Notes: generated by a model from the sequence alone, not told the origin. A stretch of 64,000 nt of DNA from Lachnospiraceae bacterium (GCA_024689465.1 JAILDL010000013.1:1-64000), one strand, 5' to 3'. Positions 18,245 to 27,330 are shown, numbered from the stretch's first letter. Numbers and translations are program-made.

Positions 18245-18258
18245 CGAACAGACGTTCT
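18245..18258. promoter_or_regulatory. LexA (SOS) box
   Basis: CGAACAGACGTTCT fits the Gram-positive LexA operator GAAC-N4-GTTC. It lies just downstream of the recA -10 element, where a bound repressor would block initiation. This makes recA-recX SOS-inducible by inference. Confidence 0.85.
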
Positions 18259-18280
18259 TAATGCAAAGGAGATCGTATTT

Positions 18281-19351
18281 ATGGCAAACGAAGAAAAGCA
18301 AAAAGCATTGGAAGCGGCCTTAGCCCAGATTGAAAAGGCTTATGGTAAGGGCGCTGTTATGAAGTTAGGCGATCCCGCCGCACAGATGGATATCAAGACC
18401 ATTCCCACCGGTTCTCTAAGTCTGGACCTGGCCCTTGGTCTTGGCGGCATCCCGAAGGGCAGGATCGTAGAAATATACGGACCGGAATCTTCCGGTAAGA
18501 CCACCGTTACCCTGCACATGATCGCAGAGGTTCAGAAGAGAGGCGGTATTGCGGGCTTCATTGATGCAGAGCATGCACTGGATCCTGTATATGCTAAGAA
18601 CATCGGCGTAGATATTGATAACCTGTATATTTCCCAGCCGGATAACGGAGAGCAGGCCCTGGAGATCGCAGAGACCCTGGTTCGTTCCGGTGCGCTGGAG
18701 ATCGTAGTAGTGGACTCTGTTGCCGCTCTGGTTCCCAAGCAGGAGATTGAAGGTGATATGGGCGATTCCCATGTGGGTCTGCAGGCTCGTCTGATGTCCC
18801 AGGCCCTGCGTAAGTTAACGGCCATCATCAGCAAGACCAACTGTACGGTTGTTTTCATTAACCAGCTGCGTGAGAAGATCGGTGTTATGTTTGGTAACCC
18901 CGAGACAACGACCGGTGGTAGAGCACTGAAGTTCTATGCCTCCGTACGTTTGGACGTTCGTAAGATCGATACCCTGAAGCAGGCCGGCGAAGTCATCGGT
19001 AACCGTACCCGCGTCAGAGTGGTTAAGAATAAGGTGGCTCCTCCCTTTAAGGAGGCAGAATTTGATATCATGTTCGGTAAGGGTATTTCCTTCTCCGGCG
19101 ATGTTCTGGATCTGGCTTCCAACGTAGACATCGTTAATAAGAGCGGTGCATGGTATGCCTACAACGGAGAGAAGATCGGACAGGGTCGGGAGAATGCCAA
19201 GCTTTATCTGGAAGAGCATCCGGACATTTGCGATGAGATCGCGACCAAGGTAAAGGAGCATTACGGTGTAGGAGAGCTTCTGGAAGATGCAGAGGCAGAA
19301 GATGACGCACCGGCTAAGAAGGCCTCCAGAAAAGCCAAAGAAGAGGATTAA
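18281..19351 (+). CDS. recA: Recombinase RecA
   Basis: RecA forms ATP-dependent filaments on single-stranded DNA for strand exchange and drives LexA self-cleavage. The 356-residue protein has Walker [10 protein letters not shown], the [11 protein letters not shown] segment and the [20 protein letters not shown] loop region. Its C-terminal tail is acidic and lysine-rich, ending [18 protein letters not shown] precedes the ATG. It has its own promoter and LexA box, and is followed by recX after 14 bases. Confidence 0.98.
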   Translation: MANEEKQKALEAALAQIEKAYGKGAVMKLGDPAAQMDIKTIPTGSLSLDLALGLGGIPKGRIVEIYGPESSGKTTVTLHMIAEVQKRGGIAGFIDAEHALDPVYAKNIGVDIDNLYISQPDNGEQALEIAETLVRSGALEIVVVDSVAALVPKQEIEGDMGDSHVGLQARLMSQALRKLTAIISKTNCTVVFINQLREKIGVMFGNPETTTGGRALKFYASVRLDVRKIDTLKQAGEVIGNRTRVRVVKNKVAPPFKEAEFDIMFGKGISFSGDVLDLASNVDIVNKSGAWYAYNGEKIGQGRENAKLYLEEHPDICDEIATKVKEHYGVGELLEDAEAEDDAPAKKASRKAKEED

Positions 19352-19365
19352 ACGGCGGTTACAAG

Positions 19366-19989
19366 ATGATCGTTACAGAGATAAAAGAATTCCGGAAAGG
19401 CCGTTATCAGGTCTTTCTGGACGGAGAGGCGGCATTTGTCCTATATAGGGGAGAACTCCGCAGCTTTTCCCTGCGGGAAGGGGAGGAGATCTCACCGGAG
19501 GCTTACAGGGAGATCCTGGAGAAGGTGCTTCCCAAACGGGCCAAGCTTCGCTGCATGAATCTCCTGAAAACGAAGAGCTACACCGAGAAACAGCTGCGGG
19601 ACAAAATGCGGGAAGGGCTGTATCCTCAGGCTGCCATCGATGAAGCCATCGAATATCTGAAATCCTTTCACTATGTGGACGATGATCAATTTGCGGAAGA
19701 TTATGTATTCTTTAACATGGAGCATCGTAGCAGGACCCGGATCGAACAGGATCTCATGAAGAAGGGGATCTCCAAAGAAGTTACCCGGGCTGCCTTTGAG
19801 AGGTTGGAGGATAAGGGAACGGTACAGGACGAGACGGAGCAGATCCGCAGGTTCCTGGAAAAGAAGCACTTTGATCCGGAAGAAATGGACAAAAAAGAAC
19901 AGCAAAAGCTCATGGCTTCGCTGTTCCGTAAAGGGTTCTCCGCTGATAAGATCAGGCAAGTTTTTCGTTGTTATGAATCAGATTACTGA
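19366..19989 (+). CDS. recX: Regulatory protein RecX
   Basis: RecX modulates RecA filaments. The 207-residue protein consists of helical repeats with the family signatures LLKTKSYTEKQLRDKM, YVDDDQFAEDYV and RTRIEQDLMKKGISKEV. It is cotranscribed with recA. Its 3' end overlaps the stop of the convergent amidotransferase gene by 38 bases, so the two mRNAs are antisense at their ends. Confidence 0.93.
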   Translation: MIVTEIKEFRKGRYQVFLDGEAAFVLYRGELRSFSLREGEEISPEAYREILEKVLPKRAKLRCMNLLKTKSYTEKQLRDKMREGLYPQAAIDEAIEYLKSFHYVDDDQFAEDYVFFNMEHRSRTRIEQDLMKKGISKEVTRAAFERLEDKGTVQDETEQIRRFLEKKHFDPEEMDKKEQQKLMASLFRKGFSADKIRQVFRCYESDY

Positions 19990-20623
19990 AATATTGGAAC
20001 ATGATCGCGCCGTCGCTTACATTGGGACGGCGATTTTCATAGGCTAAACGCTCGGGATGCCATTGTACACCCACGATGGGAAGACTCTGGTGACAAACGG
20101 CTTCGATCAGATGATCCTCTGCCGAATAAGCACAGACTTCCAAGCCGTCTCCCAAACGCCCCAGTGCCTGATGATGAGCACTGTTTGCCAGGAAAGAAGA
20201 ACCGTAGAGGGCTTCGATGTAGGAGCCTTTCACAGCTTCTATTCCATGGATCTTATCTTCAAATTCCCAGGTATGACGTTCCTTGGAAGCATCCGGGATA
20301 TCCTGGATCAGATCACCGCCGAAGTAGACGTTGATCACCTGGATCCCTCTGCAGATACCAAAAACGGGTTTGCCGTCTTTTACAAAGCGATCCAGTAACT
20401 GTAACTGGATGGCATCCAAAGCGGTATCAATGTCTTTGGAACCGTTTAATTCCTGCTTGAAATTGCAGGGGTGAATATCACCTCCGCCGGGAAGCAGAAG
20501 TGCGTCGTAGTATTTGGCATCATTGGGATCCAAAGATACCGTACAGGACAAGCCGGTGTTAAACAAAGCATTCTGATAGTTACAAAGCTTTTCTTCGTAG
20601 CCGGCCAGTAAGATTCTCTTCAT
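19952..20623 (-). CDS. Class I glutamine amidotransferase-like hydrolase (PuuD/gamma-Glu-GABA hydrolase type)
   Basis: A 223-residue protein of the peptidase C26 / GATase1 family. It has the nucleophile elbow FGICRGIQVINVYFGGDL with the catalytic Cys, a His in NSAHHQALG, and the C-terminal VQWHPE catalytic His-Glu pair. Relatives cleave gamma-glutamyl bonds, for example gamma-glutamyl-GABA in putrescine breakdown. No putrescine genes lie nearby, so the substrate is uncertain. The gene stands alone between recX and rny. Confidence 0.85.
   Translation of the reverse strand: MKRILLAGYEEKLCNYQNALFNTGLSCTVSLDPNDAKYYDALLLPGGGDIHPCNFKQELNGSKDIDTALDAIQLQLLDRFVKDGKPVFGICRGIQVINVYFGGDLIQDIPDASKERHTWEFEDKIHGIEAVKGSYIEALYGSSFLANSAHHQALGRLGDGLEVCAYSAEDHLIEAVCHQSLPIVGVQWHPERLAYENRRPNVSDGAIMFQYFSNLIHNNEKLA
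20008..20037 (+). terminator. Possible terminator of recA-recX inside the convergent gene
   Basis: A 7-bp stem CGCCGTC / GACGGCG followed by ATTTTC lies 20 bases beyond the recX stop, inside the coding region of the amidotransferase on the other strand. The T run is short. Confidence 0.4.
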
Positions 20624-20746
20624 AAAATATGAGTCCTCATATCATTTATAAGCTGATCTTAACGCAACACATTTATTATTTTCCAAAAAGGGTACGTCAG
20701 ACAAGAGGATATTTGTACAAAAAGTACAGCCAAAACAGGCGAAACC

Positions 20747-20775
20747 TTGACATAAGTTTCAAAGACGTATAAAAT
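20747..20775 (+). promoter_or_regulatory. rny promoter
   Basis: TTGACA at 20747-20752 and TAAAAT at 20770-20775 are spaced by 17 bases, about 105 bases before the rny start. The 257-base gap upstream of rny shows nothing else clear. Confidence 0.8.
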
Positions 20776-20880
20776 TGAACTGTTGTAGTATGCTAATTTG
20801 AATGCCTATATTCTGGATTATGTAGGTCGTTCTTAATAGAGAAAGTACAATGAAAACTAAATAAGGAGGTGCTCCTGTAT

Positions 20881-22428
20881 ATGCTTTATACAGTCATAGC
20901 AGTAGTCGTTGCTCTGGTAGTAGCAATTCCGGTTTCCGCCATTGTAGCCGTAAACCATCATAAGAAGGTGGAGGCACAGACCCTTGGTTCTGCAGAGACC
21001 AAAGCCAGAGAGATTATCGATGAAGCTCTGAAGGAAGCTGATAGCACGAAACGTGAGGCTGCACTTGCTGCGAAGGAAGAATCCATCCGGATCAAGAAAG
21101 AGACGGACAAGGAGGTTAAGGAACTTCGTGCAGAGGTACAGCGTAGAGAGAATCGTATTCAGCAGAAGGAAGAGAACATTGATAAGAAGGCCAACTCCAT
21201 CGAGCAGAAGGAGGCTCAGCTTGCCAAGAAAGAAGAGGCAATGAGCAGGCAGAAGGAAGAAATTGCGAAGCTGAATGAACAAAGATTACAGGAACTGGAA
21301 CGAATCTCTGGATTAACCTCCGAACAGGCAAAAGAGTATTTACTGAAAATTGTTGAAGACGATGTAAGACATGAATCCGCCGTGATGATCAAGGAAATGG
21401 AGAATCAGGCGAAAGAAGAGGCAGAAAAGAAGGCGAAGGAATACATTGTAAACGCCATTCAGAAATGTGCCGCAGATCATGTAGCGGAAGCTACCATCTC
21501 TGTAGTACAGCTGCCCAACGATGAGATGAAGGGAAGAATCATTGGTCGTGAGGGACGTAATATCCGTACCCTGGAGACCATGACCGGTGTTGATCTGATC
21601 ATTGATGACACACCGGAAGCAGTTGTTCTTTCCGGATTTGATCCGATCCGAAGAGAAGTTGCTCGTATCGCTCTGGAGAAACTGATCGTAGATGGACGTA
21701 TCCATCCGGCCAGAATCGAAGAGATGGTAGAGAAAGCTCAGAAGGAAGTCAATGAGCAGATTAAGGAAGAAGGCGAAGCCGCTGCACTGGAGTGTGGTGT
21801 ACATGGCCTCCATCCTGAAGTGATCAAACTTCTTGGACGAATGAAATTCAGAACCAGCTATGGTCAGAATGTACTGAGACATTCTGTGGAAGTGGCACAG
21901 CTGACCGGCATTATGGCTTCTGAACTTGGTCTCGATGTACGCGTTGCGAAGAGAGCCGGACTGCTCCACGATATTGGTAAAGCAGTTGACCATGAGATGG
22001 AAGGCTCCCATATCCAGTTGGGCGTTGAGATCTGTAGAAAGTATAAGGAATCTCAGGTAGTTATCAACGCAGTAGAGGCACATCATGGTGATGTGGAACC
22101 TACTTCCCTGATCGCATGTCTGGTACAGGCTGCTGATGCGATTTCCGCAGCAAGACCCGGCGCGAGAAGAGAGACTCTGGAAACTTATACAACCAGACTT
22201 AAAGAACTTGAAGATATCGCAAACAATTTTAAGGGTGTAGAAAAATCTTTTGCTATTCAGGCAGGTAGAGAGATTCGTGTAATGGTAGTTCCCGAGCAGG
22301 TAACTGATACAGATATGGTTCTGTTAGCTCGTGATATTTCCAAGCAGATCGAAGCTTCTATGGAATATCCCGGACAGATCAAGGTAAATCTGATCAGAGA
22401 ATCCCGCGTAACCGATTACGCTAAGTAA
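20881..22428 (+). CDS. rny: Ribonuclease Y
   Basis: RNase Y is a membrane-anchored endoribonuclease that initiates mRNA decay. The 515-residue protein has an N-terminal membrane helix ([17 protein letters not shown]), a long charged coiled coil (about 30-200), a KH domain ([19 protein letters not shown]) and an HD domain ([12 protein letters not shown]). I take the ATG at 20881, eleven bases after AAGGAGG; a GTG at 20869 would overlap that ribosome site. Flanked by its own promoter and terminator. Confidence 0.97.
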   Translation: MLYTVIAVVVALVVAIPVSAIVAVNHHKKVEAQTLGSAETKAREIIDEALKEADSTKREAALAAKEESIRIKKETDKEVKELRAEVQRRENRIQQKEENIDKKANSIEQKEAQLAKKEEAMSRQKEEIAKLNEQRLQELERISGLTSEQAKEYLLKIVEDDVRHESAVMIKEMENQAKEEAEKKAKEYIVNAIQKCAADHVAEATISVVQLPNDEMKGRIIGREGRNIRTLETMTGVDLIIDDTPEAVVLSGFDPIRREVARIALEKLIVDGRIHPARIEEMVEKAQKEVNEQIKEEGEAAALECGVHGLHPEVIKLLGRMKFRTSYGQNVLRHSVEVAQLTGIMASELGLDVRVAKRAGLLHDIGKAVDHEMEGSHIQLGVEICRKYKESQVVINAVEAHHGDVEPTSLIACLVQAADAISAARPGARRETLETYTTRLKELEDIANNFKGVEKSFAIQAGREIRVMVVPEQVTDTDMVLLARDISKQIEASMEYPGQIKVNLIRESRVTDYAK

Positions 22429-22459
22429 TTTAATCCAATTAGAGAGCAATAAAACCACA

Positions 22460-22490
22460 GAGGATGGACAGATATGTCCATCCTCTTTTT
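22460..22490 (+). terminator. rny terminator
   Basis: A perfect 11-bp stem GAGGATGGACA / TGTCCATCCTC with loop GATA is followed by TTTTT. Confidence 0.92.
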
Positions 22491-22509
22491 CATATGCGAA
22501 ACTTAAGAT

Positions 22510-22630
22510 GGGCCAGAACAAATAAGACGGGGCGGATCAAAAAAAGACGGGCTGGATCAAAAAAGCCGCTATGGATTAAAAAAGACGGGCCGGATCAAAA
22601 GGGCAGATCGGATCAAAGAGAGGGATCGGA
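22510..22630. repeat. Degenerate ~19-base tandem repeat
   Basis: About five to six imperfect copies of a unit close to GGGCCGGATCAAAAAAGAC lie head to tail between the rny terminator and the GH112 terminators. Unit length is 19-20 bases with substitutions between copies. There is no coding support and no CRISPR-like spacers. Confidence 0.7.
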
Positions 22631-22647
22631 CAAAACAGATGATAAAC

Positions 22648-22677
22648 GAAAAAGGACAGATCCGGGGAGATCTGTCC
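22648..22677 (-). terminator. Terminator of the GH105-GH112 operon (distal)
   Basis: On the - strand a 9-bp stem GGACAGATC / GATCTGTCC is followed by TTTTTCG. Confidence 0.8.
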
Positions 22678-22692
22678 TTCGTACAAAGGGGT

Positions 22693-22737
22693 ACTTATGA
22701 AAAAAGTCAAAACGTACGTATTGACTCACATAAGTCA
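22693..22737 (-). terminator. Nested hairpin, probable proximal terminator of the GH105-GH112 operon
   Basis: Inverted arms ACTTATG / CATAAGT enclose AGTCAA / TTGACT around an ACGTACGT centre. On the - strand the inner hairpin runs directly into TTTTT, nine bases after the GH112 stop codon. With the following hairpin this makes tandem terminators. Confidence 0.65.
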
Positions 22738-22745
22738 GAAGTTCA

Positions 22746-24908
22746 TCACTCCAATGTGGTGATGAGAGTGCTGTAGGCAGGAAGGTCCTTGAAGGCCTTT
22801 GTGCCCAGCGGTGTACGGATGTTGGTACTTTGTATGAGATTGGAATTGTTGATCACGATCAGCTGCTTTTTGGAAGGGAAATAAGCACATTCCGTAGCAG
22901 GGTTATCTGTGATGAAATCGCTGTTCGTGTTGCCTGTTAAGGATAACAGGAGATTTAATAACAGGCGGTTGTTTTCCAATGTGGTCTCGAAAGAGGAGAG
23001 GTACACGCCCTTTCCTTTGCCAAAGTCATGAATGGTAAAGGTGGGGGTTCCGTTCTCGCTGGCAAGAACCTGGGCCTTACCATCTGTTAAGTGAACAGAT
23101 GCCTTTTTCTTGATATAGCATCCTTCCGGCATGAGATTCGGGATCCTGGTCTCGGTAAATTCCCATTTGCCGTGGCATACTCTGGCAGCGGTATCTTCAT
23201 CCACACCTAAAACAGAGGCCATCTTAAAGACGGTATCGCCTTCGGAAGTGGCGGAGGGCTCGTTTACACCCAGGAAAACGCCTCCGTTGTAAACAAAGCG
23301 GGTGATGGCTTCTTCCACATCGTGGTTGTTCCACCTGTCACCGCCGCTCCATGCAGTGGAAGCCTGACCGGCATTGATGATCACCTGGTATGCAGACAGA
23401 TCCTGTTTGATCACATCGTTAAAGTCAAGGAAGGACACTTCTACGGGGAAACCGGAGAGAGCTTCGTTGATATGGATCAGGTCGTGCATGTAGGTTTCGT
23501 GGAAATGTCCGCTCAGTGTCCAGGCACGAAGAGAACCCCAGGCATGCAGTACAGCCACCTTGATGGGGAGCACTGTAGGGCCACCGGCCTCATGGAGGGA
23601 GCGGATGGTGCGGAACTCATCTGCGATATCCGCAATGTAATTACAAAAGTCCGGATAGCCCTCCACCAGGTGAAGGTATCCTCCCAGGCCGATGCGGTCG
23701 ATCTTGGCACGAAGAAGGGCTCTGCGCACATGATTCCAATACTGCTTGGCATCCAGCGTGGGATTGCCACCGGCAGAGAAGGTGGGAAGCCCACCAAGTC
23801 CTACCGGGAACAGGTAGGGGTGTAAGCGAAGCTCATGGGTATCGACCTTTGCATTGGCACAAAGTCTGGCTTCATAACCGGAGAAGACGCATTTGATCAG
23901 GCCGTCAAAACCAAACTCGGTAAAACGCTTGCCGTTAGGCTCTACGCCGATCCAGCTATCGTCATAGAAGACGTAGGCTTTCTTTCCGTACTTGTGAACG
24001 ATGCTTACCAGTTCCTTTCCGAAACGGACAACGAACTGGTTGATAAAATCCATATAATCCAGCTGGGTCTTGGTGGGAGGCATGTGGGTTACATGCAGAT
24101 CTCCCTTGTTGATGAAATCTTCGGCGGTTAAGCGGTAGCCGTAGGTTTCCGCAAAGTTATCCAGCATTCTGGGGCTGACGGTGAAATCGTAGGAACCCCA
24201 GTCGGAGAAGAGCTGATGATTGCGAGGATCGCTTCCCCAGATCCATACGAAGTTGTAAAACATGGAGGTGAAACGGACCACATTGGTGGCAGGATGCTCC
24301 TCACACCAGGTGGTCAGCCACTGCTTCAGATATTCCTGAGTCTCGGGATAAACCGGGTCGATCTGCATGAGATGTTCTTTGTCCCAGTTGTTGGTGGTGT
24401 GGTTATACATGGAGATCTCTTCCCAGATACGATATGCCAGGAAGCTGACGGTATAACGATGCCAGGGAATAAAATGGGACACGGTCAGATTGCCGGATTC
24501 TGCATCGTAGGCCCAGAAACGGGGATTGACTTCCGTACCGGAGGTGCGGTCATACACCTGCCAGTATTTCTGGGAAGCAGAAGAGGCATTCACCCGGAAC
24601 TGATCGGGATAAAAGTCATCCATCAGATGGAAGGTGAGAGACTCCTCGGTTGCCACTTTGGGCTGGGTCACCAGAAAGGTCTGCTGCAGTTTATCCAGGT
24701 TGTTTCGTGCCCATTCATTGTGATCCCGGATGATGCAGATGGTGGAGTAGATGTCATAGCCGGCGTTTAAAATGTCGTCGGAAAGGACGGTACCGTCGCT
24801 GTCGCGGATCACGTCTGCGCCCCATTTTTCTGCCATTTCCAGTGTTAATTTTTCGTAGCCGGATTCGCCGGGAAGGGTAAATCCGCCTTTCTTGTTTGTA
24901 GTTTCCAT
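22746..24908 (-). CDS. GH112 phosphorylase, probably D-galactosyl-beta-1,4-L-rhamnose phosphorylase
   Basis: GH112 enzymes reversibly phosphorolyse beta-galactosides to galactose 1-phosphate. The 720-residue cytoplasmic protein aligns throughout with the family: FTLPGESGYEKLT at the start, ADVIRDSDGT, PWHRYTVSFLAYRIWEE and VVRFTSMFYNF. FYDDSWIGVEP holds Asp317 at the position of the general acid Asp313 of the Bifidobacterium enzyme. The start METTNKKGG at 24908 fits the family length; an open frame extends to 24941. The downstream position after a GH105 rhamnogalacturonyl hydrolase favours galactosyl-rhamnose over lacto-N-biose as substrate. That is an inference; galacto-N-biose/lacto-N-biose activity is not excluded. 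Confidence 0.85.
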   Translation of the reverse strand: METTNKKGGFTLPGESGYEKLTLEMAEKWGADVIRDSDGTVLSDDILNAGYDIYSTICIIRDHNEWARNNLDKLQQTFLVTQPKVATEESLTFHLMDDFYPDQFRVNASSASQKYWQVYDRTSGTEVNPRFWAYDAESGNLTVSHFIPWHRYTVSFLAYRIWEEISMYNHTTNNWDKEHLMQIDPVYPETQEYLKQWLTTWCEEHPATNVVRFTSMFYNFVWIWGSDPRNHQLFSDWGSYDFTVSPRMLDNFAETYGYRLTAEDFINKGDLHVTHMPPTKTQLDYMDFINQFVVRFGKELVSIVHKYGKKAYVFYDDSWIGVEPNGKRFTEFGFDGLIKCVFSGYEARLCANAKVDTHELRLHPYLFPVGLGGLPTFSAGGNPTLDAKQYWNHVRRALLRAKIDRIGLGGYLHLVEGYPDFCNYIADIADEFRTIRSLHEAGGPTVLPIKVAVLHAWGSLRAWTLSGHFHETYMHDLIHINEALSGFPVEVSFLDFNDVIKQDLSAYQVIINAGQASTAWSGGDRWNNHDVEEAITRFVYNGGVFLGVNEPSATSEGDTVFKMASVLGVDEDTAARVCHGKWEFTETRIPNLMPEGCYIKKKASVHLTDGKAQVLASENGTPTFTIHDFGKGKGVYLSSFETTLENNRLLLNLLLSLTGNTNSDFITDNPATECAYFPSKKQLIVINNSNLIQSTNIRTPLGTKAFKDLPAYSTLITTLE

Positions 24909-25001
24909 ATTGTCCAATTCTTTTTCATCCCCCTGTGGCAAGGAAGAAGGAATGAGATCATTCTTCTTTGCACCATATTGTAAAGCAGGAACGGCAGGAA
25001 C

Positions 25002-26048
25002 TTATAATGCGCCGTCGCTGCGATTCTTATCGTAATTCAGGATGCCGGAGAGGAAAGCAAGGGCAAGACCCTGTCCCCAACCCTGGATCCAGTCTCTGGA
25101 GATACCGCGATAGCCGTCTCTGTCCTTCATAACAGCGGTACCGCCGGAAACATTTAATACCCGTCCGTCGTCGGAAATGTTTTCCAGAACACCCTTTACG
25201 GACTTGTTGATGTACTTGATATGCAAGGGATTTCCCTTATTGACCATGGCTGCTGCGATACCGCAGGAAGCGGAGATCTCTTCATAGGATTCCGGATCGT
25301 CCAGAATGGTACGCCATAAGCCGTTCTCAGTCTGCACCAGTTTTAAGGATGCCAGCTGTTCGTTGAGAGATCCTACGATATCCAGGAACTTGGGATACAG
25401 ATAGCATTCCGGAAGACGCTTGCCTACTTCCGACATGGTATAGGCAGCCCAGGCATTGGCTCTGCCCCAGTAGAAGCCGGACATGTGATCTTTGGTGATG
25501 TTGTTATAGCCGTGATAGTAGAAGCCGGTTGCAGGATCCTGCAGATATTTGATGTGCCAGTAATATTGGTTTAACGCATCATCGATCAGCTTCTCGTCTT
25601 TTAAGAGAACGCCTGCACGGAGCATGAAAAATGCGGCCATAAACAGGGTGTCTGCCCAGGCCTGTTCCGGAAAGTCATTGTTTACGGAAACGGTATGCTG
25701 GAGAACGTGGTCCCCGAAGCGAAGAGCCTTGGTCTGTAAATAGTCCAGTTTGCTCTTGGCGATATCCAGATAGGTTTCGTCTCCTGTATGCTCATACAGA
25801 GTCAGCATGGCGTGACCCATGGCACAGGTATTGACGGTCCAGGAGGGGAGACCCAGATCGATATATTCATCCACGCGGGCCTTTAAGGCATCCAGGTATT
25901 CCTGCTTGCCGGTTACTTCATAGGCTTCACAAATACCGTAATAGGCCACTCCTGCGGGCCAATCCCAGGTCAGATCCATACGCATGGTGCGTTCTACGAT
26001 CTTGTCGATGGCCTGTTCTACTTGCTTTTTATCGTATTCCAGTTTCAT
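25002..26048 (-). CDS. GH105 unsaturated rhamnogalacturonyl hydrolase
   Basis: GH105 enzymes hydrate the 4,5-unsaturated galacturonic acid at the non-reducing end of lyase-generated pectin oligosaccharides. The 348-residue protein is an (alpha/alpha)6 barrel with the conserved QAWADTLFMAAFF segment, where Asp133 corresponds to the catalytic Asp143 of Bacillus YteR. The ISASCGIAAAM and RDWIQGWGQGLAL segments are also conserved. No signal peptide, so it acts in the cytoplasm on imported oligosaccharides. AAAGGAG precedes the ATG. It is first in an operon with the GH112 phosphorylase, and divergent from an AraC regulator. Confidence 0.92.
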   Translation of the reverse strand: MKLEYDKKQVEQAIDKIVERTMRMDLTWDWPAGVAYYGICEAYEVTGKQEYLDALKARVDEYIDLGLPSWTVNTCAMGHAMLTLYEHTGDETYLDIAKSKLDYLQTKALRFGDHVLQHTVSVNNDFPEQAWADTLFMAAFFMLRAGVLLKDEKLIDDALNQYYWHIKYLQDPATGFYYHGYNNITKDHMSGFYWGRANAWAAYTMSEVGKRLPECYLYPKFLDIVGSLNEQLASLKLVQTENGLWRTILDDPESYEEISASCGIAAAMVNKGNPLHIKYINKSVKGVLENISDDGRVLNVSGGTAVMKDRDGYRGISRDWIQGWGQGLALAFLSGILNYDKNRSDGAL

Positions 26049-26101
26049 TTCAGGCTCCTTTAATAGGCATAAGCATGCATCATTAGAGATGGTTTGCTTA
26101 A

Positions 26102-26107
26102 ATTATA
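26102..26107 (-). promoter_or_regulatory. -10 element of the GH105-GH112 operon promoter
   Basis: A perfect TATAAT on the - strand. The -35 position 17 bases upstream reads AGACTT, a poor match, as expected for an activator-dependent promoter. Confidence 0.65.
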
Positions 26108-26119
26108 GGAATCATAGGG

Positions 26120-26157
26120 TCGAAAAGTCTATGCAACTAACTTCGAAAACTATGCAA
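26120..26157. promoter_or_regulatory. Direct-repeat operator, probable AraC-family binding site
   Basis: TCGAAAAGTCTATGCAA at 26120-26136 and TCGAAAACTATGCAA at 26143-26157 are direct repeats about two helical turns apart. The proximal copy overlaps the -35 position of the GH105 promoter. This is the arrangement used by AraC/XylS activators, and an AraC-type gene lies adjacent. A related TCGTTTATGCAAAG occurs at 27304-27317, upstream of the transporter genes. Confidence 0.65.
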
Positions 26158-26251
26158 AATCAATTATTTATGATAGGATGATAGCGAAACCTGAAAGGGG
26201 TTTCATTGTGCACTTTTGTTAATTTTGTACACTTACATTAAGGAAGAGATC

Positions 26252-27208
26252 ATGTCGAAACCGAAAAAGACCGTTATTGAATACAGAAATTATGAGCTTC
26301 CGCTGGAGTTTCCGGTGCTTCTTCTAACCGGAGACAGGTGGCATATTTCCGATGTAAAGAGCGATAAGCTGCATTTCCACAATTGTCTTGAGATCGGGAT
26401 CTGCCATACGGACAGCGGATTTATGGAGTTTGCGGATACAAAGCAATCCTTTCAGGCAGGGGATGTAACCTTTGTTTCCAGAAACGTGCCCCATACCACT
26501 TATTCGGCAAAAGGGACCGCCAGCTTGTGGTCCTATCTGTTTGTGTCTCCCGGGGACCTTTTGCGAAACATGTTTGAACCGTCGTATCCCAATGCCCGGA
26601 TCTTTCGGGATATGTGCGATGATTTCCGGTTTATCATGAGCAGGGAAGAGTATCCGGAGATCCACTTCATGGTGTGCCAGATCATTCGGGAAATGACGGA
26701 AAAGAAGATGAATTACCAGTTTGCGGTTAAAGGACTGTTCCTCAGTCTGTTTATGGAATTCATGCGGATCTACAGCAAGGAAGACAGCGATTCCCAGGCC
26801 CATGCACCGGAAAATGCCCTGGTGATCAGCCCTGCTCTGGACTACATTCAGGAACGGTACATGGAGAACTTTCCCATGGAAGATCTGGCGAATCGCTGCC
26901 ACCTGAGCGAAACCCATTTCCGCCGGGTATTCCACGAGATCATGAATACCAGCCCGCTGGATTATCTCAACACAACCCGCATTTTGCAGGCTTGTACGCT
27001 GCTGCGTACCAGCGAGGATTCCATCCTGGAGATTTCGGAAAAAGTGGGATTTCGTTCGGTTTCCAGCTTTAACCGGCATTTTGCCACCATCATGGGAACC
27101 CAGCCTACCAGCTGGAGACACCGGATGCTCCTGAGCGACAAAACCTCTATTTTACAGTATTCCGGCTGGATGCAGGCACAGAATCTGGCGGAACCCGAAG
27201 AAGAATAA
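26252..27208 (+). CDS. AraC-family transcriptional regulator
   Basis: A 318-residue regulator with an N-terminal cupin-like ligand-binding domain (HFHNCLEIGICHTDSG, then QAGDVTFVSRNVPHT). Two C-terminal helix-turn-helix motifs are present (MEDLANRCHLSETHFRRVFH and ILEISEKVGFRSVSSFNRHF). I use the ATG at 26252 with AAGGAAGAG upstream; the open frame starts earlier at 26216. Divergent from the GH105-GH112 operon and upstream of a sugar transporter, it most likely senses a rhamnogalacturonan-derived sugar and activates both. The ligand is inferred. Confidence 0.9.
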   Translation: MSKPKKTVIEYRNYELPLEFPVLLLTGDRWHISDVKSDKLHFHNCLEIGICHTDSGFMEFADTKQSFQAGDVTFVSRNVPHTTYSAKGTASLWSYLFVSPGDLLRNMFEPSYPNARIFRDMCDDFRFIMSREEYPEIHFMVCQIIREMTEKKMNYQFAVKGLFLSLFMEFMRIYSKEDSDSQAHAPENALVISPALDYIQERYMENFPMEDLANRCHLSETHFRRVFHEIMNTSPLDYLNTTRILQACTLLRTSEDSILEISEKVGFRSVSSFNRHFATIMGTQPTSWRHRMLLSDKTSILQYSGWMQAQNLAEPEEE

Positions 27209-27248
27209 ACGCAGAAATTTTGCGTTTGAGTGTTTTTACTAAAATCGC

Positions 27249-27330
27249 TTACTTAAAAATGGCAATAACTCACAAACTGCTGAGCTGTTGCCTTTTTAAA
27301 TGGTCGTTTATGCAAAGCATTTTTAAGTAA
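27249..27330. terminator. Terminator hairpin nested inside a 13-bp inverted repeat
   Basis: TTACTTAAAAATG (27249-27261) and CATTTTTAAGTAA (27318-27330) are perfect inverted repeats. Between them GGCAA...CTCA / TGAG...TTGCC forms a hairpin followed by TTTTT (27261-27297), which would terminate the AraC transcript. The outer pair may act as an anti-structure or as a separate regulatory element before the transporter operon. Confidence 0.55.

Noticed and set aside
22510-22630. Possible CRISPR array
   Set aside because: Units are contiguous and degenerate with no unique spacers, and no cas genes are near.
22464-22700. 78-codon frame rich in Lys/Asp over the tandem repeats
   Set aside because: It begins inside the rny terminator and its charged composition follows from the 19-base repeats. 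No ribosome site.
22746-24908. Human-milk lacto-N-biose phosphorylase role for the GH112
   Set aside because: No N-acetylhexosamine kinase, epimerase or matching binding protein is next to it, while a rhamnogalacturonyl hydrolase is. Kept only as an alternative.
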